A DNA stretch of 42,432 bases from Herbaspirillum sp. YR522. Lineage in GTDB: Bacteria > Pseudomonadota > Gammaproteobacteria > Burkholderiales > Burkholderiaceae_D. Both the position numbers and the translations under genes were made by a program. The DNA is taken from the NCBI RefSeq assembly GCF_000282575.1, contig NZ_AKJA01000100.1, positions 1 through 42,432 on the forward strand, given 5' to 3'. A model generated the notes under the pieces. It was not told where the DNA came from. It saw nothing but the letters and a program-made list of their open reading frames with translations, and did no database searches. How positions within the stretch are numbered: position 1 is the first letter of the stretch; each line of letters begins with the position of its first letter. Shown here piece by piece: positions 33,347-41,601 of the stretch.

Positions 33347-34176
33347 GCACCGGTGCTGCGGGCATGATCGATCGTAGCGGCATGGCGTTGCAGGAACGCC
33401 TGCACCGCCGGCAACACGATAGCCATCTGTTGGCGGTGCGGTACATGCCCGCAGTCGTCGAGCATCAACAGTTCACCCGGCGCGCCCAAGGCCACGATGC
33501 GCTGCGGATGCAGTGCCGAACCGAATTCATCGCGTTCGCCGTGCAGCGCCAGCAGCGGGCAATGCAGCTTTTCATCAAGCGACCAGTTGGCGTAGCCCGG
33601 CGCCAGCCAGGTATCGATCCAGGCATCGAGTACCCAGCGCGAGCGCGCCTGGTCGCCATGGTATTTCGCCAACCTGGCTACCTGCGCCGGGTCGGAAAAA
33701 TTACGTCGTGCCTGGCGAACGCCATCCAGCGTCCGGTCTTCGACGAAGGCCTGGGCCGATTCGGTCACCACCGCCGCCACCCGCGCCGCACACTGTGCTG
33801 CAGCGGCCACCGCCATGCCGCCGCCGACACTGTGACCGAACAGGATCGCCCGCTCCAGGCCGAACCGGTCCAGCACCGGCAACAACGAGGCATGGCACTC
33901 CTGGGCAATGAAGTTCTTGCCCAACGTGCCGCCATGGCTATCGGAGCGGCCGAAACCGAGCCGGTCGTAGGCCACCACGGCGCGTCCGGTAGCCAGTGCC
34001 AGTCGCGCCGGAAAGTCGCGCCACAGTTCGACCGACCCCAGCGAGTCGTGCAGCATGACGATGGGCGTACGCTGGTGCGCTACCTCCCGGTGCCAGATGC
34101 AGGCATGCAAACGGCCACCGTCCGTGTCGACCCATTGCGCTACGCATGGCGGTGTTTCGTTATTGTCGTGTTCCAT
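33343..34176 (-). CDS. Alpha/beta hydrolase
   Basis: Cytoplasmic hydrolase of 277 aa with a complete catalytic triad: Ser116 in the nucleophile elbow FGHSVGGG, Asp216 (GERDEFG) and His244 (DDCGHVPH). The oxyanion-hole segment MLHDSLGS is at about 41-48 and the strand YDRLGFGRSD at about 70-79. The family covers esterases, lactonases and C-C hydrolases; the substrate cannot be named. I chose the ATG at 34176 because the 38 codons before it have no family similarity and are unusually Cys-rich. The gene converges with the MFS gene and overlaps it by 4 bp at the stop codons. Confidence 0.85.
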   Translation of the reverse strand: MEHDNNETPPCVAQWVDTDGGRLHACIWHREVAHQRTPIVMLHDSLGSVELWRDFPARLALATGRAVVAYDRLGFGRSDSHGGTLGKNFIAQECHASLLPVLDRFGLERAILFGHSVGGGMAVAAAAQCAARVAAVVTESAQAFVEDRTLDGVRQARRNFSDPAQVARLAKYHGDQARSRWVLDAWIDTWLAPGYANWSLDEKLHCPLLALHGERDEFGSALHPQRIVALGAPGELLMLDDCGHVPHRQQMAIVLPAVQAFLQRHAATIDHARSTGA

Positions 34177-34404
34177 ATCCGGTTGTCCAATGAACGCAGG
34201 CCAGCATTGTCGCCGGCATGGCGTCTCGATGCTGTCGTCGCAGCGACAGAGCCTGTTACAAGCTGTTTCGAGCGTTGCAATTGGCTTCACAACCGGATCG
34301 CTGCACTGCGGGCATAATCGAATTGCAAGCTGAAAGTTGCAGTCTGACGTAGTCGCATAGTGTCATATCGATCGATGGTGAAAGCATAGGCAGGGAGCCA
34401 TATC

Positions 34405-35139
34405 ATGAGTCCACAAGAAACCCAGACGCTGCAGGATTTTCTCAATCAACTGACGCAGGTACGCGGCATCAGCAAGGCCCCGCAAGCCGCCGCGATGATC
34501 GCCGCGGCCGTGGCGCAGCAACCCGATGCCGCCTACCTGCTGGTGCAACGCGCGCTGCTGGTGGAGCAGGCCTTGGGCGCCGCCAAGGCCCAGGTCGCCA
34601 CGCTGCAGAGCCAGTTGCAGGCCGCCCAATCGGGCACCGCCGCGACACCCGGATTTCTCGACAGCAATGCCTGGGGCAATGCCGCCGGCGCGCCGCTGCG
34701 TGCGGCTGCGGCGCCCGCACCGGCCTATGTCCCGAGCGCACAGACGGCACCGCCGGCAGTCAACGCGCCGATGGCACCACCCGCCGCGGCAGCACCTGCG
34801 CCCGGGTTCTTCGGCGGCGGCCTGGGCAGCACGCTGGGCACGGTGGCCGCGACCGCCGCCGGTGTCGCCGGCGGCGCTTTCCTGTTTCAGGGCATCGAGC
34901 ACCTGATCAATGGCAATGGCAGCGGTGGGCTGGGGCACCAGAACGCAGCCAGCGCTCCGGTCGAGAACACCACCGTCAATAACTATTATGGAAGCGACGC
35001 CGAGCGCGACCGCACACGCGACAGCGACAGCGGCAGCGACAGGCAGGATGCGTCGTCCGGCAATGACTTCGACGACCTCAGCAACATCGACCTGGCCGAC
35101 GGCGGTGACAGCGGCGGTGTCGACGATTCGATCGTGTGA
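34405..35139 (+). CDS. DUF2076-like protein
   Basis: Protein of 244 aa. The N-terminal 80 residues are helical (TLQDFLNQLTQVRG, AYLLVQRALLVEQAL) and carry the features of DUF2076, where the start is nearly always MSPQE/MTPQE. An Ala/Pro-rich linker (about 85-140) follows, then a Gly/Ala hydrophobic stretch at about 140-165 (LGSTLGTVAATAAGVAGGAFL). The C-terminus is highly acidic and Ser/Asp-rich (about 200-244). DUF2076 proteins are described as periplasmic ligand-sensor-like proteins, but I cannot assign a role. A GGGAG sequence lies before the ATG. It stands alone between oppositely oriented neighbours. Confidence 0.78.
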   Translation: MSPQETQTLQDFLNQLTQVRGISKAPQAAAMIAAAVAQQPDAAYLLVQRALLVEQALGAAKAQVATLQSQLQAAQSGTAATPGFLDSNAWGNAAGAPLRAAAAPAPAYVPSAQTAPPAVNAPMAPPAAAAPAPGFFGGGLGSTLGTVAATAAGVAGGAFLFQGIEHLINGNGSGGLGHQNAASAPVENTTVNNYYGSDAERDRTRDSDSGSDRQDASSGNDFDDLSNIDLADGGDSGGVDDSIV

Positions 35140-35208
35140 ACGCCCCGCATCCGGCCGCCGTCGCTCCGCTGGACGGCCCCGATGTCAGCGCCCGGCCGGT
35201 GACGGCGC

Positions 35209-36153
35209 TCAGATAAGCGACATCGCGGTGGCGCGACCTTGCGCGGAGAACTGCATGCCCAACCTGCGATCGGGATCGGCGTAGGCGCGATCGAATTCGC
35301 CGGTCCTGGTATTTGCCTGCCTGTCGGCCAACTCGCTGGCATCTGCCGCCAGATCCAGGTCGACACCATCCCTGGCCGCGAATTGCTCCAGGTCCTGCTG
35401 CGTCAGGCGCGGGTTGCCGACCAGCGAAAACGAACGGGTGCCGGCTTGATAGAGCTGGTCCAGGTGGGCCATGGTGAGCCAGTCGTTGTTGACCAGCCGC
35501 ACCCGCTCCAGTGCGAGGCCGCCGAGAATGGCAACGGCCTGTTGCGGTACGTCGTGGCCCTGGTCGCGAAAGCGGCAGCCGACCAGGTCCAGGCTCTTGA
35601 GCGATTTGAACCCGGGCCCATGCAGCTGCCTGAGCTGGTCCAGCTCGACCGTGACCAGGTTGGTCAGCGCGGGTGTTTCCAGCGGGAGGTCGACCTGGAC
35701 GCGGGAGAGCCGTTGGCCGAGGATCGCTAGGCTGCGCTGGTAGTTGTCCGGGGTGCCTTTGGCCTCGATGCGCATGCTGTCGAGCCGGCCTTGGCCTTCG
35801 TTGAAGAAGGTCAGCGCCCGGGTCAGCTTGTCACCGCTGGTGATCGTGGCGTCGAAATGCAGTTCAACACCTTCCGCATACGCCTGGCGGCAGGTCAATT
35901 TGAAATCCAGTTTCGCCGCCGTGTCGAGATAGGCGGTTATCTGATTGCGCAGTTCTCGTGGCAGCAAGGTAAACAACGGCGAGGCTTGGAGTGGATGACG
36001 ACTGCCCCCCTGCCCGGCCAGCGGAGCCGGCAGATGGCTGTTTTCCTGCAACCCGGATGGGGCTGGCGCCGACGGCGGCGATGACAGTTGTCGTGCCAGC
36101 GACGCGATATCGAACTGGTCCAATGCATGTGGATTCAAACCGATCTGCGGCAT
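35209..36153 (-). CDS. F-box-like/leucine-rich repeat protein, effector-like
   Basis: Protein of 314 aa, not assigned to a known family by name. There is no Sec signal. The N-terminal 55 residues are Ser/Pro/Gln-rich. Residues about 60-95 match the F-box pattern (LFTLLPRELRNQITAYLD followed by KLDFKLTCRQAY). From about 165 to 262 there are three leucine-rich-repeat-like units (LKSLDLVGCRFRDQG, LERVRLVNNDWLTMAHL, FSLVGNPRLTQQDLEQF). F-box plus LRR is the plan of the Ralstonia GALA type III effectors that recruit host SKP1. A strong AGGGG lies before the ATG at 36153; upstream codons in the open frame look non-coding. No hrpII-type box was found upstream. The function is inference from domain layout. 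Confidence 0.6.
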   Translation of the reverse strand: MPQIGLNPHALDQFDIASLARQLSSPPSAPAPSGLQENSHLPAPLAGQGGSRHPLQASPLFTLLPRELRNQITAYLDTAAKLDFKLTCRQAYAEGVELHFDATITSGDKLTRALTFFNEGQGRLDSMRIEAKGTPDNYQRSLAILGQRLSRVQVDLPLETPALTNLVTVELDQLRQLHGPGFKSLKSLDLVGCRFRDQGHDVPQQAVAILGGLALERVRLVNNDWLTMAHLDQLYQAGTRSFSLVGNPRLTQQDLEQFAARDGVDLDLAADASELADRQANTRTGEFDRAYADPDRRLGMQFSAQGRATAMSLI

Positions 36154-36269
36154 GGATTTCCCCTCGACTATCGTTGATAGCGATAGGTGAAATGCGGCGA
36201 CACATAGTTCCAGCGTCGGCCACCGGCGCGGCGCGCAGGGCCGGCAACGGGCCCGCCGCGTCACAAAAG

Positions 36270-36295
36270 AAAAGGCGCCCAGCGGGCGCCTTAAT
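36270..36295 (-). terminator. Second minus-strand hairpin terminator upstream of the F-box-like gene
   Basis: AAGGCGCCC/GGGCGCCTT (36272-36292) is followed on the minus strand by TTTTCTTTTG. It lies about 200 bp beyond the livF terminator on the same strand, so some transcript must start between the two (see the small ORF entry). Confidence 0.8.
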
Positions 36296-36404
36296 CAGTC
36301 TTCGAAGAGGTATGTCTCCCCCTAAATATACCCGACACGCTGTCCGCTTGCGCGACGTGCGAGCCGTTGTATCCGGTGCGCCAGGGCGTGTGGCTGGCTG
36401 GCAA
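36291..36404 (-). CDS. Possible 37-aa protein between two terminators
   Basis: Open frame from TTG (36404) to a TAA that overlaps the base of the following terminator hairpin. An AAAGGA lies 12 nt before the TTG, slightly long. The product is polar and Gly/Ser/His-rich (PWRTGYNGSHVAQADSVSG...). I do not recognise it. The placement (ribosome-binding site, frame, stop exactly at a terminator) is the only support; the stretch could equally be a small regulatory RNA. Confidence 0.25.
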   Translation of the reverse strand: MPASHTPWRTGYNGSHVAQADSVSGIFRGRHTSSKTD

Positions 36405-36493
36405 TTTTCTTGATTTTCCTTTACAAATTCCCACCGCGCAAGCCCCCATGCCCGGGCTTGACCGTTCAACAACGCCCGGGCGCATGTTGGATG

Positions 36494-36533
36494 GCAAAAA
36501 AATAACGCCATCCTGCGCAATGCAGGATGGCGT
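36494..36533 (-). terminator. Intrinsic terminator of the liv operon
   Basis: The arms ACGCCATCCTGC and GCAGGATGGCGT (36505-36532) are perfectly complementary with a small loop and are followed on the minus strand by TATTTTTTT. It is about 30 bp after the livF stop. Confidence 0.92.
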
Positions 36534-36563
36534 CATGCGGTGACGCCCGATGGCGCGCAACGG

Positions 36564-37286
36564 TCAGTGCCCGCCGCCCAGGTAGGCAGCCTTCACGGCC
36601 GGGTCGCCCTTGAGCTTGTCGGCCGGGCCATGTACCGAGATACGGCCGTTCTCCAGCACATAGCCATAGTCGGCCACGTTCAGGGCAGCCGCGGCGAACT
36701 GCTCGACCAGCAGCATCGTCACGCCTTCGTCCTTGAGGCGGGCGATGATGCGAAACACTTCCTCCACCAAAATCGGCGCCAGCCCCATCGAAGGTTCGTC
36801 GAGCAGGATCACCTCGGGATTGAGCATCACCGCGCGCGCCATGGCCAGCATCTGCTGCTCGCCACCGGAGAGCGTACCGGCCAGTTGGGCCTGGCGTTCC
36901 TTGAGCCGCGGGAACAGCTCCAGCGCGCGCTCCAGGTCGTGCGCGATATCGCCCTTGGGGCGGGCGCGGGTAAAGCGCGGGAAGGCGCCCAGCAGCAGGT
37001 TGTCGGTCACGCTCATGGTGGCGAAGACGCGCCGCCCTTCCGGCGAATGCGCCAGGCCGCAACGGGCGATGCGGTGCGAATCGAGGCCGGTGATGTCCTT
37101 GCCGCCCAGCGTGACTTCACCGCCACGGGGCTTGATCATGCCGGAGATGGCACGCATGGTGGTGGTCTTGCCGGCGCCGTTGGAGCCGATCAGGGTCACG
37201 ACCTTGCCCTTGGGCACGTCCATCGAGATGCCATGCAGCACCTCGACCTTGCCATAGGACGCGTGCAAGTTGGAAATGGTCAGCAT
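36564..37286 (-). CDS. livF: Branched-chain amino acid ABC transporter ATPase LivF
   Basis: Cytoplasmic ATPase of 240 aa. Walker A GSNGAGKTT is at 34-42, the Q-loop region at about 80, and the signature LSGGEQQMLAMARA and Walker B VILLDEPSMGLAP are intact. The C-terminus VKAAYLGGGH is typical of LivF. It pairs with the LivG half of the preceding fusion protein to form the ATPase dimer. The start is 2 bp after the livMG stop; it is the last gene before the terminator. Confidence 0.95.
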   Translation of the reverse strand: MLTISNLHASYGKVEVLHGISMDVPKGKVVTLIGSNGAGKTTTMRAISGMIKPRGGEVTLGGKDITGLDSHRIARCGLAHSPEGRRVFATMSVTDNLLLGAFPRFTRARPKGDIAHDLERALELFPRLKERQAQLAGTLSGGEQQMLAMARAVMLNPEVILLDEPSMGLAPILVEEVFRIIARLKDEGVTMLLVEQFAAAALNVADYGYVLENGRISVHGPADKLKGDPAVKAAYLGGGH

Positions 37287-37288
37287 GT

Positions 37289-39256
37289 TCAGGCTCCCGC
37301 AGGGGTCGGTTGTGGATCGTGATCATCGCCGGCGCTGCCGCCGAGATAGGCTTCGATCACCTTGGGGTCGGCTTGCACCTGGGCCGGTCGCCCTTCGGCG
37401 ATCTTCTGGCCGAAGTCGAGCACGGTCACCGTGTCGCAGATCGACATGACCACATCCATGTGGTGCTCGATCAGGATGATGGTGATGCCGGCTTCGCGGA
37501 TCTTGCGGATGATGGCGATGAGGTCCTTGATGTCGGGCGCGGTCAGGCCCGCGGCCGGTTCGTCGAGCAACAGCAGGCTCGGGTTCAGGCCCAGTGCGCG
37601 GCCGATCTCGAGCAGGCGCTGCTTGCCGTAGGGCAGGTTGCGCGCTTCTTCGTTGGCCAGGTTGGCCAGGCCGACGAACTCCAGGATGGCGGCGGCGCGC
37701 TCGCGTGCCTGGCGCTCGTGACGTGCATAGCGCGGGGTGTTGACCATCACGTCCACGACATTACTGGTGAACGTGTGGTGCAGGCCCACCAGCACGTTCT
37801 CGGTGGCCGTCATCTCGCCGAACAGCTGTACGTTCTGGAAGGTGCGCGCCACGCCGCCCAGCGCAATCGCCGAAGGCGTGTTGCCCGAGATCTGGCGACC
37901 ATCGTATTCGACGCTGCCATCGGTGGGCCGGTAGATGCCGGTGAGCACGTTCATCATGGTGCTCTTGCCCGAGCCGTTGGGCCCGATCAAGCCGTGCACG
38001 GTGCCCTTGCGCACATCGAGGTCGACCTTGTTGAGCGCCTTCAAGCCGCCGAACTGCATCAGGATCTGGTTCACCTTGAGCAGCGTGGCGCCGGCATCCT
38101 TGACCGAGTCGGTGGTGATGACGGCGACCTGGCGATCACCGGTGATCTGCTGCGCCACCGGCGGCACCGTGGTCAAGGTGCGACCGAACAGGCCGCGGCA
38201 GAAACCGACGATGCCATCCTGCAGGTAATACACCACGAACAGCGTCATCAGGCCGAACACGGTCAGGCGCCAATCGGTAATGTTCTCGAGCTTGAACGAG
38301 AACGCCGCCATCAAGACCACCGCCACCACCGGCACGGCTACGGTGCGCACGGTCTTGGTCTTCCTGGCCAGCGACACCACCGCACCGGCCACCACCACCA
38401 CCGCCAGCACGCTGGCGATCTTGCGGAACAAGTCGATATCGGACAGCAGGCTGGGCAGCATCACCACGATGAGGGCACCGATGAGCGAACCGATACGCGA
38501 TTTGCGCCCGCCCATGATCACCGCCAGCAGGAACAGGATGGTCAGTTCGAAGTTATAGGTATTGGGCGAGATGTACTCTTCCGAATAGGCGTACAAGCCG
38601 CCCGACAAGCCCGCCAGCGCAGCGCTGATGATGAAGGCATAGACCTTGTAGCGGTACACCGACACGCCCATGCAGTCGGACGCGATCGGACTGTCGCGCA
38701 GCGCCTGGAAGGCTCGCCCCAGGTTGGACTTGAGGATGCGATGGACCACGCCCATGGCCAGCACCGTGAGGATCGCCACCAGGTAGAAGAACTGCACCTC
38801 GCTCATCTTGTCGCCGCCCACCATCGGCTTGGCGACCTTGATGCCGAGCGGGCCTTCGGTGAGGAAGGTCATCTCGTTGATCAGGATCTGGATGATGGTG
38901 CCGAAGGCCAGCGTGACCATCGCCAGGTAGGGCCCGGTCACGCGCAACGCCGGCAGCGCCAGGATCGCCCCGAACACGGCGGTGACCGCGATGGCTGCCG
39001 GCAACGTCGCGTAGATCGGCATGCCCAGCTTGAAGAACAGCACGCCCACGGCATACGAGCCGATGCCGAACAGGCCGGCATGGCCCAGCGAGACCTGGCC
39101 GGTATAGCCGACCACGATATCCAGCCCGAACAGCAGGATGGCATAGATGAGGATGGTTTCGATCAGGTGCAGGTAATACGGGTTGTGCACCACCAGGGGG
39201 ATGCCGGCCAGCACGATCAGGCCCAGCACCGAAAGCAGCAGGATTTTCTTGTTCAT
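37289..39256 (-). CDS. livMG: Fused LivM permease-LivG ATPase
   Basis: One chain of 655 aa. The N-terminal about 300 residues are a LivM-type permease (VGYTGQVSLGHAGLFGIGSYAVG, FQALRDSPIASDCMGV). It is followed by two extra hydrophobic segments (about 308-350), then a linker to about 390. A complete LivG ATPase comes last, with Walker A GPNGSGKST at about 423-431, LARTFQNVQLF-type Q-loop, NLPYGKQRLLEIGRAL signature and LLLLDEPAAGL near 559. The sequence is continuous with no stop or frameshift, so the fusion looks genuine; fused permease/ATPase LIV proteins occur in other betaproteobacteria. It lies between livH (4-bp gap) and livF (2-bp gap). Confidence 0.93.
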   Translation of the reverse strand: MNKKILLLSVLGLIVLAGIPLVVHNPYYLHLIETILIYAILLFGLDIVVGYTGQVSLGHAGLFGIGSYAVGVLFFKLGMPIYATLPAAIAVTAVFGAILALPALRVTGPYLAMVTLAFGTIIQILINEMTFLTEGPLGIKVAKPMVGGDKMSEVQFFYLVAILTVLAMGVVHRILKSNLGRAFQALRDSPIASDCMGVSVYRYKVYAFIISAALAGLSGGLYAYSEEYISPNTYNFELTILFLLAVIMGGRKSRIGSLIGALIVVMLPSLLSDIDLFRKIASVLAVVVVAGAVVSLARKTKTVRTVAVPVVAVVLMAAFSFKLENITDWRLTVFGLMTLFVVYYLQDGIVGFCRGLFGRTLTTVPPVAQQITGDRQVAVITTDSVKDAGATLLKVNQILMQFGGLKALNKVDLDVRKGTVHGLIGPNGSGKSTMMNVLTGIYRPTDGSVEYDGRQISGNTPSAIALGGVARTFQNVQLFGEMTATENVLVGLHHTFTSNVVDVMVNTPRYARHERQARERAAAILEFVGLANLANEEARNLPYGKQRLLEIGRALGLNPSLLLLDEPAAGLTAPDIKDLIAIIRKIREAGITIILIEHHMDVVMSICDTVTVLDFGQKIAEGRPAQVQADPKVIEAYLGGSAGDDHDPQPTPAGA

Positions 39257-39260
39257 CGCA

Positions 39261-40151
39261 TCAGACCTTCTTGATCGCAGTTTTGCCGAACAGGCCTGCA
39301 GGCTTGACCGCCAGCACCAGCAACAGCAGCAACAGGCCTGGCACTTCCTTGTAACCGGTCGAGATATAGAAGCCGGTGACGGTCTCGGCCACGCCCAGGA
39401 TCAGGCCACCGACGATAGCCCCCATGCCCGAGGTCAGCCCGCCGATGATGGCCACGGCAAACGCCTTCAGGCCCAGCGCCGCGCCCATGGTGGCGCCGGT
39501 CAGCGTCAGCGGCGCCACCAGCACGCCGGCAAAGGCGGCGGTGGCCGAGGACAGCGCATACGAAAAGGTGATCACCATGCTGGTATTGATGCCCATCAGG
39601 CCTGCGGCGTCACGGTCGTTGGAGGTGGCCACCACCGCCTTGCCGTAGATCGACTTGCGGTTGAACAGCTCGACGGCGGCCATGATCAGCAAGGCGCCGA
39701 TCACCACCAGTACCTGCATCGGCTGGACATTGGCGCCCAACACCTGGAACGGCGTGCCCGAGATCGGCGACGGGAAAGGCAGGTCGTCCTTGCCCCAGAT
39801 GTTCTCGGCGACGTTCTTGAAGATGATCGCCAACGCGATGGTCGACATGATCCAGCCGAATTCCGACTTGATCTTGATCGCGGGACGCACGCCGATCCAC
39901 TCGACGAACATGCCTTGCAGGCCGCCGAAGACCAGCACGATGGGAATCATCAGCCAGTAGTTGAGGTAAGGCCCGCCGTGGATGTTGCCCACCACCGACA
40001 GGCCGACCAGTGCGCCCAGCATGAGCGCTTCGCCCTGGCCGAAATTGAGGGTGCCGGAGGTGGCGAAGGTGAGCTGGTAACCGAATGCGATGACCGCATA
40101 GATCATGCCCAGTGCGATGCCGGAAAAGACCAGCTGTAACAGGATATCCAT
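39261..40151 (-). CDS. livH: Branched-chain amino acid ABC transporter permease LivH
   Basis: Inner-membrane permease of 296 aa with about eight hydrophobic segments. It starts MDILLQLVFSGIALGMIYAV and contains the LivH-like GTLNFGQGEALMLGA and the cytoplasmic ATPase-contact region (YGKAVVATSNDRDAAGLMGI). The ATG at 40151 follows GGGAAC; the open frame upstream runs through the livK-livH hairpin and is not coding. It forms the transmembrane heterodimer with the LivM half of the fusion. Confidence 0.94.
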   Translation of the reverse strand: MDILLQLVFSGIALGMIYAVIAFGYQLTFATSGTLNFGQGEALMLGALVGLSVVGNIHGGPYLNYWLMIPIVLVFGGLQGMFVEWIGVRPAIKIKSEFGWIMSTIALAIIFKNVAENIWGKDDLPFPSPISGTPFQVLGANVQPMQVLVVIGALLIMAAVELFNRKSIYGKAVVATSNDRDAAGLMGINTSMVITFSYALSSATAAFAGVLVAPLTLTGATMGAALGLKAFAVAIIGGLTSGMGAIVGGLILGVAETVTGFYISTGYKEVPGLLLLLLVLAVKPAGLFGKTAIKKV

Positions 40152-40251
40152 TGTAGTTCCCAAGAAGCGGCTGCCGCCGGGTGGCGGAGTTGACCTGCGG
40201 CCAGCCGGACCACACGCTGCTATGCGTGTCAGTCCGATGGCAACCGGTCGT

Positions 40252-40292
40252 GCGAAAAAGGCCAGTCCCCGGATCGCCAAGGACTGGCCTTT
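40252..40292 (-). terminator. Strong hairpin between livK and livH (attenuator or partial terminator)
   Basis: The 12-bp perfect arms AAAGGCCAGTCC (40257-40268) and GGACTGGCCTTT (40281-40292) enclose a 12-nt loop and end on the minus strand in TTTTTCG. It is placed between the binding-protein gene and the permease gene, where partial termination or 3'-end protection would raise binding protein over membrane components. Confidence 0.75.
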
Positions 40293-40323
40293 CATTGCTG
40301 TGGCTGCAAGTCGTAGGACGATG

Positions 40324-41475
40324 TTACTTGCCGAGCACGACGCGACCGTTGCGCACCTCGCCGATGACCACCGTGCCCGGCTTGATGGCTTCGTGGTCGT
40401 CCTTGGTGAAGGGCTTGTCATAGGTGGTGACCACGCCTTCGACCTTGGTATTGAGGCTTTCCAGGGCAGCACGCACCTTGTCGCCGTCGGTGCTGTTGGC
40501 CTGCTTGATGGCAGCGGCCAGCAGCAGGATCGAGTCGTAGCCCTGGGCGGCCGACACGGCCGATGGCATGCGGTCGACCTTGTAGGCTTTCTGGTAGGCT
40601 TCGATGAACGCCTTGCGCTTGGGAGTATTGCCGTCCTGGATGAAGGTTTGCGGCATGCGCGCGCCGTTGCCGTTCTTGCCCGAATTGTCGATGAAGTTAC
40701 CCATCGACAGCGGCCAGGAGCCGATGATAGGCACGTGCCAGTTCAGCTTTTCCATGCCATTGGCGATCTGCGCCAGTTCCGGGCCGATGCCGTAGGTCAG
40801 CACCGCTTGCGCCCCACCCTGCTTGGACTTGAGCAGCTGGGCGGTCATGTCGACGTCCTTGATGTTGTATTTCTCGACGGCGACCGGGGTGATCTTCTTG
40901 GAGGCCAGCACCTTCTCCAGGTCTTCACGACCGAGCTGGCCGTAGTTGGTGGAGTCGGCCAGGATCGCGACCTTGGTGAACTTCTGCTTGTCGACCGCTT
41001 CGTCGGCGATCATCTTGGCCTGGATCTGGTCCGAGGCCGAGGTGCGGAAGATATAGTTGTCCTTGTCCTTCTCGAATTGCTTGGTGATCACGCTGCCGGT
41101 GGCGACGTTGTTGAGCACCGGGATCTTGGCTTCCTGGTAGAAGCGCTGCGAAGCCAGCGCCACGCCGGTATTGATGAAGCCCACCGTTGCGACGACTTTT
41201 TCCTTGTTGATCAGTTCTTGCGCAATCTGCACGCCGCGCTCGTTCTTGGCTTCGTCGTCGCGTTCGACCAGTTGCAGCTGGCGGCCCAGCAGGCCGCCCT
41301 GCGCATTGATCTCGGCCACCGCCAGCTTGACGCCGTCGCGCATCGACGCGCCCATCGGGGCCGAACCACCGGTGTAGGGGCCGGTCACGCCGATCTTGAT
41401 CGGGTCGGCGGCCTGGGCAGATAGCGCCAGGCTCATCAATGCGGCAGCTACCAAGGCTTGGGTCTTGTATGTCAT
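40324..41475 (-). CDS. livK: Branched-chain amino acid-type periplasmic binding protein LivK
   Basis: Periplasmic ligand-binding protein of 383 aa that delivers its ligand to the LivH/LivMG/LivF transporter. Signal peptide with cleavage after SAQA at residue 22. The mature protein starts ADPIKIGVTGPYTGGSAPMG, the usual LIV-binding N-terminus, and has the GLLGRQLQLVERDDEAK and VATVGFINTGVA segments of the first lobe. The ligand could be branched-chain or other amino acids. GGAGGAAG precedes the ATG. It heads the operon and is followed by a hairpin. Confidence 0.93.
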   Translation of the reverse strand: MTYKTQALVAAALMSLALSAQAADPIKIGVTGPYTGGSAPMGASMRDGVKLAVAEINAQGGLLGRQLQLVERDDEAKNERGVQIAQELINKEKVVATVGFINTGVALASQRFYQEAKIPVLNNVATGSVITKQFEKDKDNYIFRTSASDQIQAKMIADEAVDKQKFTKVAILADSTNYGQLGREDLEKVLASKKITPVAVEKYNIKDVDMTAQLLKSKQGGAQAVLTYGIGPELAQIANGMEKLNWHVPIIGSWPLSMGNFIDNSGKNGNGARMPQTFIQDGNTPKRKAFIEAYQKAYKVDRMPSAVSAAQGYDSILLLAAAIKQANSTDGDKVRAALESLNTKVEGVVTTYDKPFTKDDHEAIKPGTVVIGEVRNGRVVLGK

Positions 41476-41601
41476 GTCTTCCTCCAGGGTTCTAATTGTT
41501 GGCTAGCACGAGCCAGGCGGCCAAGTGCTTGTCGCTCCCCCGCTCTGTGGCGGTTGACGGGAGTGTCGGGCCGATTCTGTCGCAGTTTCCTTTCGTCAAA
41601 C

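Noticed and set aside
36154..36269. Search for an hrpII-type box upstream of the F-box-like gene
   Set aside because: No TTCG-N16-TTCG arrangement is visible in the region read on the minus strand.
39261..40472. Longer version of livH starting at 40472
   Set aside because: The extension crosses the livK-livH hairpin and the livK 3' end. The ATG at 40151 has a ribosome-binding site and the family N-terminus.
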